A DNA stretch of 64,000 nucleotides from contig CAMXCT020006190.1 in the NCBI GenBank assembly GCA_947184155.2, positions 312,058 to 376,057 of the forward strand, written 5' to 3'. The stretch is from Cladocopium goreaui. Taxonomy: Eukaryota; Sar; Dinophyceae; Suessiales; Symbiodiniaceae. How positions within the stretch are numbered: position 1 is the stretch's first letter; each line of letters starts with the position of its first letter. A program made the translations under genes and the position numbers. Positions 12,029 to 24,110 of this stretch are shown piece by piece. The notes beneath the pieces were generated by a model that had not been told where the DNA came from, did not search any database, and saw nothing but the letters and a program-made list of their open reading frames with translations.

Positions 12029-14605
12029 TTCACACTTCACACTTCCACACTTCCACACTTCACACCCTCCACTCCACACTTCACACTTCACACTCCACAC
12101 TTCACACTTCACACTCTCCACTCCACACTTCACACTCCACGCTTCACACTTCACACTTCCACACTTCACACTTGTACTGCAAAGCTTGCGCCAAATACCT
12201 TCCAGTACGGCTTTGTAGTGCAAATTTTGCACTGCACAAAGTGCTTCTTAGTACTGCCTTACAAGGCACTTCCCAGTACTTTGTACTACAATACTACAAA
12301 GCTTTCACAAACACTTCCCAGTACTACTTTGTACTGCAAACCTTGCACAAGCACTTCCCAGTACTACTTTGTACTACAGAGCTTGCACAAGGCACTTCCC
12401 AGTACTACTTTGTACCACAATACTTGCACAAAGCACTTCCGAATACTACTTTGTACTACACAGCTAGCACAAGGAACTTCCCAGTACTACTTTGTATTAC
12501 AAATCTTGCAAAAAGTACCTCCCAGTATTGTACTACAAAGCTTGCACAGGCGCTTCCCAGTACTACTTTGTAGTACAAAGTTTGCACAAGGCACTTCCCA
12601 GTACTACCTTGTACTACAAAGCTTGCACAAGGCACTTCCCAGTACTACTTTGTACTACAAGCTTGTGCACAAAGTACCTCCCAGTACTACTTTGTACTAC
12701 AATGCTTGCGCAAAGTACTTCCCAGTACTACTTGTACTACAAAACTTGCGCAAAATACTGCCCAGTACTTCACTGCAATTTACAAGTCACACTTCACACT
12801 TCACACCCCGCACTGCGCACTGAACACTCCACACTCCACACTTCACACGTCCACATTTCACACTTCACTTCAAACTTCAAAACTTCAAAACTTCAAACTC
12901 CACACTTCACACTGCACACCTGACACTACACACTACACACTACACATTACACACTCAATACTACCCACTACACACTTCACACTTCACTTCACGCAGCACA
13001 CTTCACACTTCACACTCCGCACTTCACACTGCGCAATCCACACTTCACACTTCCCACAACACTCTCCACACTTAACACTTCACACTCTCCACTCCACGCT
13101 TCACCCTCCACACTTCACGCTTCATACTCCACACTTCACACTCCGCATTCCACACTCCACACTTCACACTCAACACTCAACACTCCACAGTGCGCAATGC
13201 ACACTTCACACTCCACGCTTCACACTTCACACTTCGCATTTCACACTTCACACTTCACACGCGCCGCACTTCACACCCCACTTTACACTTTACACTTCAC
13301 GGTTCACACTTCACACTGCACACCTGACACTGCACACTTCACAACTTCACACTTCACACTTCACGCTCTCCACTCCACACTCCACACTCCACACTTCACG
13401 CTTCACACTCCACACTTCACACTTCACACTCCGCTTCACTCCGCTTCACTCCGCTTCACTCCACTTCACTCCACTTCACTCCACTTCACTCCACTTCACT
13501 CCACTTCACTCCTTCTCACTCCACTTCACTCCACTTCACTCCACACTTCACACTTCACTCCACTTCACTCCACTTCACTCCACTTCACTCCACTTCACTA
13601 CACTTCACTCCACTTCACTCCACACTTCACACTTCACTCCACGCTTCACACTTCACACTCCACTTTACACTTCAGACTTCACACTTGACACTTCACACAT
13701 CACACTACACACTGCACCCGCCACACTTCGCTTCACACTTCACACTTCACACTGCACACTTCACACTCTCCACTCCACACTTCACACTGCACACTCCACA
13801 CTTCACACTCCACTTCACTCCACACTTCATACTTCACATTCCACACTTCACACTCCACTTCACTTCACACTTCACACTTCGCACTCCACACTTCACACGC
13901 CACACTTCACACGCCATGCTTCGCACCCCACACTCCACACTTAACACTCTCCACTCCACACTATGCACTTCACACTTCACACTTCACACCACACTTCACA
14001 CTTCACACTTCACTTCCCACACTTCCCACACTTCCCACACTTCCCACACTTCACACTTCACACCCTCCACTCTCCACTCCACACTTCACACTTCACACTC
14101 CAAACTTCACACTTCACACTTCACACTCCACACTTCACACTCCACACTTCCCACTCTCCACTCCACACTTCGCACTTCACACTCTCCACTCCATACTTCA
14201 CACTCCAGGCTCCACACGCTCCACGCTTCATACTTCACACTCTCCACTCTCCACTCCACACTCTGCACTTCACACTCCACACCTCACATTTCACACTTCA
14301 CACTTCACACACGCCACACTCCACACCCCAGTTCACACTTCACACTTCACACTGCACACCTGACACTTGCACACTTCACAACTTCACACTTCACGCTCTC
14401 CACTCCAAATTTCACGCTTCACACTCCACACTTCACACTCCACTTCACTCCACTTCACTCCACTTCACTCCACTTCACTCCACACTGCACAATTCACACT
14501 CCACTTCACACTTCACACTCCGCACTCCACACTTCACACTTCACACTCTCCACTCCACACTCCACACTTCACACTCCACACTCCAAACTTCACACATCAC
14601 AATGC
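12029..14605. repeat. CACACTTCACACTCC satellite block
   Basis: About 2.6 kb of CACACTTC/CACACTCC/CACTCCACTT units with short regular sub-blocks such as CTTCACTCCA repeated many times at 13430-13630. It contains no stop codon in some frames, giving frames of up to 412 codons that are not genes. It encloses the separate 41-bp array at about 12170-12790. Confidence 0.95.
12170..12790. repeat. 41-bp tandem repeat array
   Basis: Units of about 41 bp built on GCTTGCACAAGGCACTTCCC followed by AGTACTACTTTGTACTACAA, roughly fourteen copies with drift. It is inserted between two parts of the CACACTTC satellite. AGTACT and GTAC palindromes recur in each unit. Confidence 0.9.
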
Positions 14606-14945
14606 AATTTCACACGTTACAACACATCACCCTTTCTCGCTTTCCTCATAGACAGCGCGGCGTTGTAAACATTAGAAACCCGCGAAGCAACTTTCGCAAC
14701 TTTCGCTTGAGTGCCACAAGGTCCCACGCCTGCCACGCAAAATGCACTTTCACACGTCACAAATCATAACCTTTTCTCACTTTTCCCATAGATAGCGCGC
14801 GGCGTAAACATTAGAGAGCCGTGAAGCAACTTTTGTCTGAGTGCCACAAAGTCCCACGCCTACCACGCGAAATGCACGTCCACAAGTCATAAGACATCAC
14901 CTTTTCTCACTTTCCCCATAGACACGGCGACGACGCGATTAGAGA
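14600..14945. repeat. About 130-bp tandem repeat, 2.6 copies
   Basis: Each unit starts near AATGCACTTTCACACGTCAC, continues through CCTTTTCTCACTTTCCCCAT and AGACAGCGCGGCG, and ends with GTCCCACGCCTGCCACGC. Starts are near 14600, 14738 and 14868. It lies directly downstream of the satellite block. Confidence 0.8.
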
Positions 14946-15081
14946 GTTGAAACACGAAAACGGCCCGCAAACAGTCCACCACCCCCAGACCACCAAGAAA
15001 GAAAACAAGAACCTTTCGCTACGCATTTGGGAAAAACAACGTGGAGCTACTCATTGGTCTTGTTCAATGGATTTCAATGGT

Positions 15082-15158
15082 TTATTCCAAGTGCTGCCGC
15101 CTTGTGGTTGGGGGGCGATACCAGTGAGAACCCAACTGCTCCACTGAGACGGACGCAT
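15082..15158 (-). CDS. Candidate terminal exon, minus-strand series
   Basis: ACATTTCAAG precedes it on the minus strand. One frame reads DASVSVEQLGSHWYRPPTTR and then a stop within 25 codons. Confidence 0.3.
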
Positions 15159-15512
15159 CTTGAAATGTGGAAATGATGAGTAACCCTGGCACATCCCACT
15201 GTACCGGTATAATCCTGTACCCGTATATTAAATTATGCAATATTTTGCATATCCAAACATCTGTCAGAGTCAAATTGATCGTTGATATGTCCATTGCCGA
15301 CCCTAGCTACCCCCATTTTTGGGTGAACCAATGAGGTCTCAAAACACAAAGCCCTTAGATGCCAGCGGTTGATCCCCTGCCATCCAGGTCTCCTGGTTAC
15401 TGCTATTTTCGATGGTTGCTGATATAAAACCCCAGAAAGACTATATAATTGAAACCCACTTGAACATCATTGTAAAAACATTATGTAAACCCAATGAAAC
15501 CGTCATATTCAT

Positions 15513-15614
15513 CTGGTTGGTGGTTTCAATCCCTCTGAAAAATATTATATATTCAATTGGGATGATAATTCCCAACCTATGGAAAAATAAGAAATGTTCC
15601 AAACCACCAACCAG
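15513..15614. mobile_element. Foldback (introner-like) element family 2, 102 bp, with TCAT duplication
   Basis: CTGGTTGGTGGTTT at the left is mirrored by AAACCACCAACCAG at the right. TCAT flanks both sides (15509-15512 and 15615-15618). Shares CCTCTGAAAAATAT and GGGATGAT.ATTCCCAA with the copy at 47922. The tips hold CTG|GT and CCAG|. Confidence 0.75.
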
Positions 15615-15652
15615 TCATTGTTCAACTCCCACTGAAAAAAAAACGGATCAAC

Positions 15653-15742
15653 CAGCAGCCCAGTGGCAATCTTCAGCTTGGTCCAGTGCTTCTCTCCCAA
15701 GGCGCGTAACTTGGCTGAGGCGGTGGAATGGTTGCTGTGCTC
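15653..15742 (-). CDS. Candidate exon, minus-strand series
   Basis: ATGGGGCCAG precedes and GTTGAT follows. Exactly 30 codons, one frame reading STASAKLRALGEKHWTKLKI internally; a second frame is open. It lies between a family 2 and a truncated family 1 foldback element. Confidence 0.35.
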
Positions 15743-15776
15743 CTGGCCCCATCGAAGCATTGACCCAAATGGATGG

Positions 15777-15862
15777 ATAGCTATTGAAAATGGCCATGGA
15801 AATAGTGGATTTACCTATTCAAAATGGTGATTTTCTATAGTTATGTTAGTTTACCAGAGGGT
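15777..15862. mobile_element. Foldback element family 1, truncated copy
   Basis: The right terminal repeat (ATGTTAGTTTACCAGAGGGT) is complete, but the left end stops at GATAGCTATTGAAAATGGCC without the ACCCTCTG tip. Confidence 0.55.
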
Positions 15863-16246
15863 ACTGGATTTCTACTAGGGATGGTTTATATTGGTTAGTG
15901 GCATTGGGTTTACCACACTATTTGATGGGAGATAGGTCTATCCATTCTTTGTTATGGGCAGATGCGTAAACTATTTATGAAACCAGGTGTTGTACATCTA
16001 TCCATTCTCCCATATATTTGATTGTTGTCTACATAGCCGGTTGTAGGGAGATAGTTCTATCTATACCTGGGATCAACTGGTATATAGATTGTTGCGGACA
16101 ATCCCATCCTCCTAATATTAAAAACCCTCATTCTATGGTCCTAAATATGTGATTCCATCATACCATATTACATCCCCTACTTTTTACCATGGCCATTGAG
16201 AAAATGATGGAAATGGGAGCCATCTAGTGAAGATTTAATGGATATT

Positions 16247-16318
16247 AAAGAATACCCTTTGGCAGTACAATAAGGCAATGGGAAAGAATACCCTTTGGCA
16301 GTACAATAAGGCAATGGG
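16247..16318. repeat. Perfect 36-bp tandem duplication
   Basis: AAAGAATACCCTTTGGCAGT and the next 16 bases occur twice in direct succession, identical by eye. Confidence 0.9.
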
Positions 16319-16585
16319 AAACCCTTTAAACCGTCTACAGTTTGATTACCAGAGCGTATCCTCTTTTTTTGTACCATCCCCAGTCATGGAAGGTTTATGA
16401 GGTTTATGGCATTGGGTTGCCCAAGTTATCATATATCATCCTCTGGCTGATCCAACAAAATATGACAAGTCCATCAGTGTCCCCTGTCCTCGCACTGTTC
16501 CAGGTCCGCACTGGACCTGGCACTGCCATTTTCGTTTTAAAGATTGGTTTCCAACATAAAAATTGGATATTTTTTCCGGGTCTAT

Positions 16586-17345
16586 TATTCCCCACCTGCC
16601 AGGTGAGGGTTGTTAGATTTTATCAGAGCTGTTGTCCTCCTCCTTCTTCTCCTCCTCCTCCGCCTCCTCCTCGACCATGTCTGCATCAACTTCCACCTCC
16701 ACTTCCGCCTTGCCAACTCTTCGCCAAGCTCTTTGCCAACTTCCGAGCTCAGTGCGCACTGCTGGACCTCAACCTGGGACCTTCCCAGCTCAGTGCGCAC
16801 TGCTGGACCTCAACCTGGGACCTTCCCAGCTCAGTGCGCACCGCTGGACCTCAACCTGGGACCTGCCGAGCTCAGTGCGCACCGCTGGACCTCAACCTGG
16901 GGCCTTCCGAGCTCAGTGCGCACCGCTGGACTTCAAAAGCCAGATAGAATGCCAGAAGATATGCCAGATGGAATGTCAGATAGAATGCGAGAAGATATGC
17001 CAGATAAAATGCCATAAGATATGCCAGATAGAGGGCCGGGAGATATGCCAAATAGAATGTTACAAGTAGAAGATATGCCAGATAGAATGCCAGAAGGTAT
17101 GCCAGATAGAATGCCAGATAAAATGTCAGATAAAATGCCAGAAGATATGCCAGATAAAGTGCCAGAATGTTTGCCAGATAGAATGCCAGAAGATTTGAGT
17201 AGATAATATGCCAGAAGATATGCCAGATAGAATGCCAGAAGATATGCCAGATAGAATGCCAGAAGATATGTCAGATAGAATGCCAGAAGATTTGCCAGTA
17301 ACAAAATGTATAAATGTCATGGTGGGGATCACACGAAGTAAAGTA
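16586..17345. repeat. Composite satellite-bearing element, copy 1 (760 bp)
   Basis: It starts TATTCCCCACCTGCCAGG and ends GATCACACGAAGTAAAGTA. Inside, in order, are a CT-rich tract (16630-16680), five units of a 41-bp repeat (16747-16945) built around GCTGGACCTCAACCTGG, and an array of a 24-bp repeat, GCCAGATAGAATGCCAGAAG plus 4 bases, to about 17300. Copy 2 at 61784-62851 has the same start, same order and same end, so this is one repeat family and not chance neighbours. Open frames in it are by-products of repeat lengths divisible by 3. Not recognised as a named transposon class. Confidence 0.8.
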
Positions 17346-18083
17346 TTTTTTTTTAGCGGGGGGTACCATGTGTACCATGATTTGACCAGCGAAACATGGA
17401 TTGAACAAAATAAACATCTGGTATCATCTGGTGATGGGAAATTACCAGATTACACCCTTGAAAATCGGCTGGCTATCCAAGAAGGGTGAGGAATCCACAC
17501 ACAAACCGTTCAAAGAGTTCACACCAATGTTTTGGGACGGTAGGGCATGTGTCTAAAGTGGCACAAGGGCTATGGCCAATGAAACACGTCACGCATTGAC
17601 CCGAAAGTCCTGGGGGATAACCACCGTTTCCCGGACCTGTAGACGAGGACACGATCCTCGTCATGGATTTGTCCTATCTATGTTAGTTTGCGGGAAAGGG
17701 ATCGATTCTGACTTTCTGGTCGCAGTTTATGATGATATGTTTGCACTTGAACATGGTGAAATCCATCGAGTCATCGTTAAATGTCGAGTGGTTTTGCTTC
17801 AATCCTTTGGAATCGCTGTTTGTCCCGACTAGGGATGGAACAAATCAGAATCTGCATAACTTACAACAATTCGCCAACCTGAAACAAGTAACAAGATCTT
17901 TCAGAAACAGTTACCAGTCAACCATCAGTTTCAGAGGCGTCGCAGCAAGGTCGTCATGATTCATCCAGATATGTATATGTATATATATATATATATCCAT
18001 GGTATATACTATACATATGATTATCCATATTTATCCAACAATCATATTCCATTAAACCACCATGTTTGCTAAATCACTGGCAC

Positions 18084-18192
18084 CCCAATGCCATATCCAG
18101 CTCGAGCAACTCATGATTCAATACACCAAGCTCCATTGCTTCCGCTGCGCCCATCCCACCATAGTCGTTGAGAATCGTCATGCAATGAACAA
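18084..18192 (-). CDS. Candidate exon, minus-strand series
   Basis: GGTAAACAG precedes and GTGCCA follows. Only one frame is open over 109 nt; it contains ILNDYGGMGAAEAMELGVLN and is acidic and helical-looking. Not recognised. Confidence 0.4.
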
Positions 18193-18339
18193 CTGTTTAC
18201 CACCCACTCGTCTTCGGAAAAAGAGACCGGAAAATATAGATCATACCCTTTGGCAACAAACATCAAACATCATCAGGCTCATCATCAAACATCAATTCTT
18301 ATCAATGTCAAGTTGGGGGACTTTCGTTTGTAGCTCCAC

Positions 18340-18393
18340 CTGTCTCGCCAGCGCGCCTGGAGTTGCTGGAGGGCACTCGAGGCTCCACAAAGC
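18340..18393 (-). CDS. Candidate exon, minus-strand series
   Basis: TTCCCTCCAG precedes and GTGGAG follows. Open in all three frames; one reads CGASSALQQLQARWRD. Confidence 0.25.
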
Positions 18394-18825
18394 CTGGAGG
18401 GAAGATCAAGCAATGGTGAACTAGGCTTTCTTACGAGGAATGTAGGCATACTAAGATATACTAAGAAATGCTAAGGTATACTTTGGCTTGAATATTGTAT
18501 AAGAATGCAGAATTTTAGGGGCTCGATGCGGGCTAATATTTTCAGATATACCAAGGACATAGTACTTTAAGAATTTGAGGGACCCTGGGATAGGATTGCC
18601 AAATTCTTAAGTTACTACTCATACGTGAGAAGCCGTGGCTGGGGCAAGCATAGGAAAATCAGCAAGCCAAAACAACGATGAAGGGTAAATTATGTCACAA
18701 TAAGGTTTTCAGGCCTGTGTGTGTGTTTGCAAAACCCGCATGGTGTGATTGTGAAAGACAGACAAAAGCAGACCAAGAAAAGCACATACTGGCAGACCCT
18801 AGGGATCGCACAAGACAGCACGCCA

Positions 18826-18902
18826 TTTTGGAATTAGTATCGCGCACCGGGATAACCGTCGAGTCTGAGGACGCACACGCTAACCACTGAGCCACAGAGC
18901 CC
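18826..18902 (-). tRNA. tRNA-like remnant (possible SINE head)
   Basis: On the minus strand TGGCTCAGTGG matches the polymerase III box A consensus exactly. About 35 bases on, GGTTATCCCGGTGCGC looks like a T-arm with three bases of the box B missing (GGTT..ATCCC). A cloverleaf cannot be completed, so this is a decayed tRNA or the head of a tRNA-derived short element rather than a working gene. Confidence 0.35.
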
Positions 18903-20031
18903 TTGCCTCCGGAGAATTTTGCCTTCCTATTCTCTCTGGGCTGGCTGCCCGGGGCTGGGGTTTGGCCTGGGTTTGGGTTGCGCGCGGAGGGCGTGCGACC
19001 CAATCTCCTGAAGGGTCCAAACGGGCCACCACCCTCCAACCTTCCTGGCATGTTTTGCAACCCGTACGAGGGCCTTGAGGGCCTGTTCTTTCTTTTTCTC
19101 TTCCGCAGGCACGGGAATATTTATATGACTACTTATATATATATAATACACAAATATACACAACAAAAAGAATGTTCTAAGAATCTGAGTGACTCTCGAC
19201 CTATTATGGTGGAAATTTCCCTGTATTTACAAATAAGAATTTGAGGGGCCCTGGGCCTCAAACTTTCGGATTCTTATATAACCAACTCTCGGGCTGTATT
19301 TACGTGTATGCTTGTAAGTATCAACTTATGATTGGGGTGTAACAGTGTAACCTCATAACTATAACATCTACTTGGTGACTTCTAGGGTTTATGGGGGATG
19401 CATACTATGGTGACTTCAACGGGTTTCTGAACCTTTCTGAATTCTGGGGGGAACTCACCTTGTGGTGAAGTCAAGCTAACCTTTTGAAGTATGTTTTGGG
19501 GGATGAATAGGTATGTCCTGCATGTTGGGATATAAATAAATAAATGTATATTAATGTATATGTGTGTTTGTTGAACAGCTGGAGTTGAACAGAAATTCCA
19601 TACGATATGAATTGCATTAATTAGCCATCATTAGCCTATATCGTATCAATTCGACATGCTTCAATCATAAAGACGGGATTATCGATTGTATCCATGAAGC
19701 AGAAGACTTCAAAACATCAATCAATGATCATCAACCATCAAAACCAATCCAACGTTGGGGCTTGAATCAAGACTGGGGAACACAGCAAATTGTGAATTGA
19801 ACCATTCAACTGAACGACTAAAAGCTTGAATTTGCAGCAACGCAAAGCCGGCAAAACGTGGTTTGACACAATACTAGCAGGAGTGTAGCCAGAACGAGGT
19901 GGGGATTGAACAGAAAAGGGAGATTGAGCTGATTGGACAACCAAAGATTAAAGTACTAATGTACCCATCGTGCGCCCATCCAAGGTTGACGCAGCTTCCA
20001 TAGCACATTTCGATACAATTCGGGAGGACAC

Positions 20032-20110
20032 CCCCCAAAGCCAAGCACCTGGTAGCTGCACTGTCTCTGCTGTCCTTGGCTGCAATCATCACATGGTTTC
20101 CGCGGCTAAC
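20032..20110 (-). CDS. Candidate exon, minus-strand series
   Basis: CTCTCAAGCAG precedes and GTGTCC follows. Only one frame is open, starting VSRGNHVMIAAKDSRDSAAT. Contains the GCCGCGGAAAC motif that recurs nearby. Confidence 0.4.
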
Positions 20111-20608
20111 CTGCTTGAGAGCCAGCAAGACATGTCGAGGATTAGCTAGGCGTTATGTTCCCTCATCGTGTAGTAGCCAAACAATGCCAATTTTATCAAA
20201 CTTGTAACCAGCTTTGTGGGCAAATCTCCGTTTTCAACTAAGAACTACTGGGGCCTATCACTCCATGGAATCCGTCCCTTTTTTGAGCTTGTGACCCTTT
20301 CTACAACAGTAGGAACCACCCATTCCATGTGTAATGAACCCCTGGCCGCGGAAACGACCAAAATCAAACAACTCGTCTTTTTCATGGCGATTCTTGGGGG
20401 CGCTAGGCGCTAGTGTCTTTGTTTTGCAAGGAAGACACCCCAAAATGGATACGGTTCAGAATTTAAGGCCTAGGGGAACTGCAAAGCTTGGTTGTTTCCA
20501 GATTTTTGGTACTAACATCTATCTATATCTCACTATCCTAAAATATATCCTAATTTTAGGGGGTGCCTAATTTTGACACATCCCAAAAAATCAATGAAAA
20601 AGGAAGAC

Positions 20609-20708
20609 GATCGAAGCACTGGCCGCGGAAACCGCGGTGTATGATTTGCTTGCTGAGTGACAAATCAACATCCTCCATGCCTCAGTCGCATTTTTCACAT
20701 CTGCCGGG
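20609..20708 (-). CDS. Candidate exon, minus-strand series
   Basis: AGAACCACAG precedes and GTCTTC follows. Only one frame is open over 100 nt, starting PADVKNATEAWRMLICHSA. Confidence 0.4.
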
Positions 20709-21019
20709 CTGTGGTTCTTAATTGATGGGGGATCCCCAGGACACCGGGACACCAGGAATGGAGGTACTCCCATGACTTCAGAAACCTCCGTTTCTCGGTA
20801 CACTAAACCAATATAAGCCATCCATGTTGAGATAGATCTTCAATGAACGATTCCCAGAGATCCATGGCTCTGCCAAAACATTTGGCTCCGTGCAGCAAAC
20901 CACTGAAGAGCGGATGGAACAGTGGATTGAAAAGTAAGATCCTACTCACATCGTGGATCATGGATCCTCCTTAAAAATAGGGGGGTGGGGTCAGGGCTGG
21001 CCATTGTGTAGTGGACCCA

Positions 21020-24000
21020 GGGTACCCCTCTACAAAAAGGGTCATTCAAAGAATGTACCCCTCTACAAAATGCTATGTACCTTATTCCCCTCTACAAAGT
21101 GACCAGATCATACACCCAAAATTGAGCTGAAAAAACAATAAAAAACAAGATTCTTTCATAGTTGGAACAGGTGGTTTCTCTACAAAATGATGCCAAAACT
21201 GAATTAGGTCCCCCGTTTGTATTCCCCAAATTGGTTTCTTGGAACATATTTTGTAGAGGCACAACTTGGTACAACAGCCCTTTTCCATACTGTCCGTTGC
21301 GCTGATGCCATAATATCATCTCACTTTGATTCACTTTGCCTTTTCAACAGGCATGCGATAGACCCTGATGAAGCAAATCAAGCAGCTTCATCATTTGTCG
21401 ATATTTATCGTACATGTTGTTTATCATTTTTTTGTTGAATCCCATGTCATCCTTAATCATCCTTTTTCATCCTTTTTCATCCCCCTTCGAATTAGGGGGG
21501 TGGGGTTGGAGCCACCCATTTAGTAGTGGCCCCGGTATTTTTCTCTACAAAATGACTTGACTCAATCTACAAAATGGGCTGCCTGGAAATTTCTCTACAA
21601 AGTGCCTGGCCTTGGATAGGCTTTCTCACTACAAAATGAGTGCTGAACATTGGTTAAAACAGGGTTGATTTTTTTTTCATCAAAATGGTTTTCAAAGGCT
21701 GTTTTCAACCATTTTTTAAGACCCAATTTGTAGACTAAAAACAGGCTCCGAGGGCCCCTGAGCAGTTTGAAAAATCCAAAACCGGTTTGCGTGATCAATT
21801 TCAATATACCCATTTTGTAGTAAACCCAAAACGCACCAAGAACCCAACTTGAGGACACCGTCTGGCACAAAAATGTTCGCTCATTTTTCTTGCAGCTACA
21901 CCGATTGTCTCGCTGTGCCATGGCCTCTCACCCGCTTGCGCAGGCAACCAGGGATTGGAATGCAGCACATTGATATACATGTTCAATAGTCAGACGTGTC
22001 TCAATAGTCAGCCCGTGGCAACCGGAGCATATTTTGGCTTGAAATCTTGGCGTCAAGATGGCACCGCCCGGGTGTCCTCACTTCTGCGCGGTTCGCTTGT
22101 GTGACGGGGGCGTTGAAACCAGCATGGGATACTGCGCGGGGATGTTGGCGCATCTTGACCCAAGGTTAGGGATGGTTAGTGAATATGACACAATAGAAAC
22201 CATGAGCAAAGACTATGTTTTGATATTTTTGAAAAATACCGGGGCCACTACTAAATGGGTGGCTCCAACCTCACCCTCTACTAAATGGGTGGCTCCAACC
22301 CCACCCCATTTAATTTCGGAATGTTATTATATTTTCATTTAATTTAAATATTATTCATCAGTATATGTCTATATATTTCTTATTTCTTGCCATGTGCTGG
22401 AGAGAGTTGGGAGGAATGGACTGGCAGATTTAGGCAACCCATTTTGTAGCGCTTTCATGAGCTGAAATCGTTTTGTACACCCAATGGCAACCCATTTTGT
22501 AGTGTTGTCATGGAGTCAAGCCATTTTGTACACCCAATAGAGGTACCACTCATTCCTGCGGCGCTGCTCTGAGCCACACGGTGCAACAAGATCATGACCG
22601 GCCTCAAGGTGAAGAAAAGCCATCATCGCTGTTACTAGTGCAAGTGTCTCGGCACATTGGCCCGGCCAGGTTGAGCCTGTTCTGTTGCCTTGGATCTTCA
22701 TGGATCTTCATCATACCGGGATACCGGTGTGGCACACTACATTCACCAGTAACAGCGATGATGGCTTTTCTTCACCTTGAGGCCGGTCATGATCTTGTTG
22801 CACCGTGTGGCTCAGAGCAGCGCCGCAGGAATGAGTGGTACCTCTATTGGGTGTACAAAATGGCTTGACTCCATGACAACACTACAAAATGGGTTGCCAT
22901 TGGGTGTACAAAACGATTTCAGCTCATGAAAGCGCTACAAAATGGGTTGCCTAAATCTGCCAGTCCATTCCTCCCAACTCTCTCCAGCACATGGCAAGAA
23001 ATAAGAAATATATAGACATATACTGATGAATAATATCTAAATTAAATGAAAATATAATAACATTCCGAAATTAAATGGGGTGGGGTTGGAGCCACCCATT
23101 TAGTAGAGGGTGGGGTTGGAGCCACCCATTTAGTAGTGGCCCCGGTATTTTTCAAAAATATCAAAACATAGTCTTTGCTCATGGTTTCTATTGTGTCATA
23201 TTCACTAACCATCCCTAACCTTGGGTCAAGATGCGCCAACATCCCCGCGCAGTGTCCCATGCTGGTGCTTCAACGCCCCCGTCACACAAGCGAACCGCGC
23301 AGAAGTGAGGACACCCTGGAGGTGTCATCTTGACGCCAAGATTTCAAGCCAAAATGCTCCGGTTGCCCGGGCTGACTATTGAGACACGTCTGACTATTGA
23401 ATACTATTGAGACACAACATGGGTTCCTACTTGTCTATACTTGTCTGGCATTTGTTTGATAAATATTTTTTCTCCGTTTCAATTTTTCCAGAAACACAAT
23501 GGATTTACTACAAAATGCAGGGGTTCCAGTCTTGAAGAATCCGCCATGGGACTCGGTAATTTCACTGCAAACTGCCTGGCCTTGGAAAGTCCCTTTTTCG
23601 ACCAAATTTCTATCTTCATCCATGGGCCCCGGCATTTTTTTCTACAAAATGACTTGCCATCCAAAATTGAAGTGAGCTTTGGACCTTTTCACAAGGTGGC
23701 CTCACTACAAAATGACCCATAGTGGCCTTAAGGCCACCCATTTTGTATGGGAAATTCGAAGGAGGATCCTTTTTCCATCTTTGTCATTCTTGGTCTATCT
23801 TCTTTGCACCATGTTCAAATCCATTGATTTCAAAAAAAATGCTCTCCGTTACAAAAACCCCTGAACAAGGAGTCTGGGCAGCATTTATCTACAAAATGTT
23901 CTGCTTGACCCCATTTTGTCACTGATTACAAAATGCCGTGCGCAAGGTTTTGGGAAATGCAAACATCATCAACAAGAAATTATGATATCAGGTTTCCCCT

Positions 24001-24110
24001 CTACAAAAAGGTTTGTGTGAGGAATGTACCTCATAAAAAAATGGGTTTACTACAAAAAGGGGTCTTTTGTAATGGCCTTGAGGCCTCCCATTTAGTAGGG
24101 GATATTTTAA
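21020..24110. repeat. Zone of dispersed CTACAAAATG / CATTTTGTAG motifs
   Basis: The decamer CTACAAAATG, its complement, or one-base variants (CTACAAAGTG, CTACAAAAAG, CTACTAAATG) occur nearly 30 times in about 3.1 kb, in both orientations and separated by 20-250 bp of otherwise unlike sequence. Examples are at 21062, 21178, 21543, 21567, 21629, 22438, 22493, 22885, 22936, 23509, 23641, 23704, 23737 and 23889. A longer phrase, GGTTGGAGCCACCCATTTAG, accompanies some of them (21510, 23090, 23115). No known element family is recognised. Confidence 0.75.
21982..23401. repeat. 1.42-kb near-perfect inverted repeat (palindrome)
   Basis: The left arm 21982-22640 is matched by the reverse complement of the right arm 22744-23401, with only scattered differences, around a 103-bp spacer. 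Arms of about 659 bp are far longer than those of ordinary MITEs. Both arms encode the same short open frames (22058-22342 plus; 23042-23260 minus), which follows from the duplication. It lies inside the CTACAAAATG-rich zone. A terminal-inverted-repeat transposon derivative, or a head-to-head duplication, are the main explanations. No transposase was seen. Confidence 0.9.

Noticed and set aside
12170..12790. CRISPR-like regular array
   Set aside because: Units are adjacent with no unique spacers of constant length, the repeats drift, and no cas genes are present; this is a eukaryotic satellite.
11939..14769. Long open frames of up to 412 codons in the satellite block
   Set aside because: They arise from CACACTTC-type repeats with few stop codons; the peptides are only repeated His/Thr/Ser/Leu words and all three frames are similarly open.
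16342..17489. Open frames in composite element copy 1
   Set aside because: The frames follow repeat units of 24 and 41 bp; three frames are open at once and the peptide is only the repeat translated.
22058..22342. 94-codon frame in the palindrome as a gene
   Set aside because: The matching arm frame differs at its start and the frame includes the dispersed CTACTAAATGGG motif translated; no support beyond the duplication.
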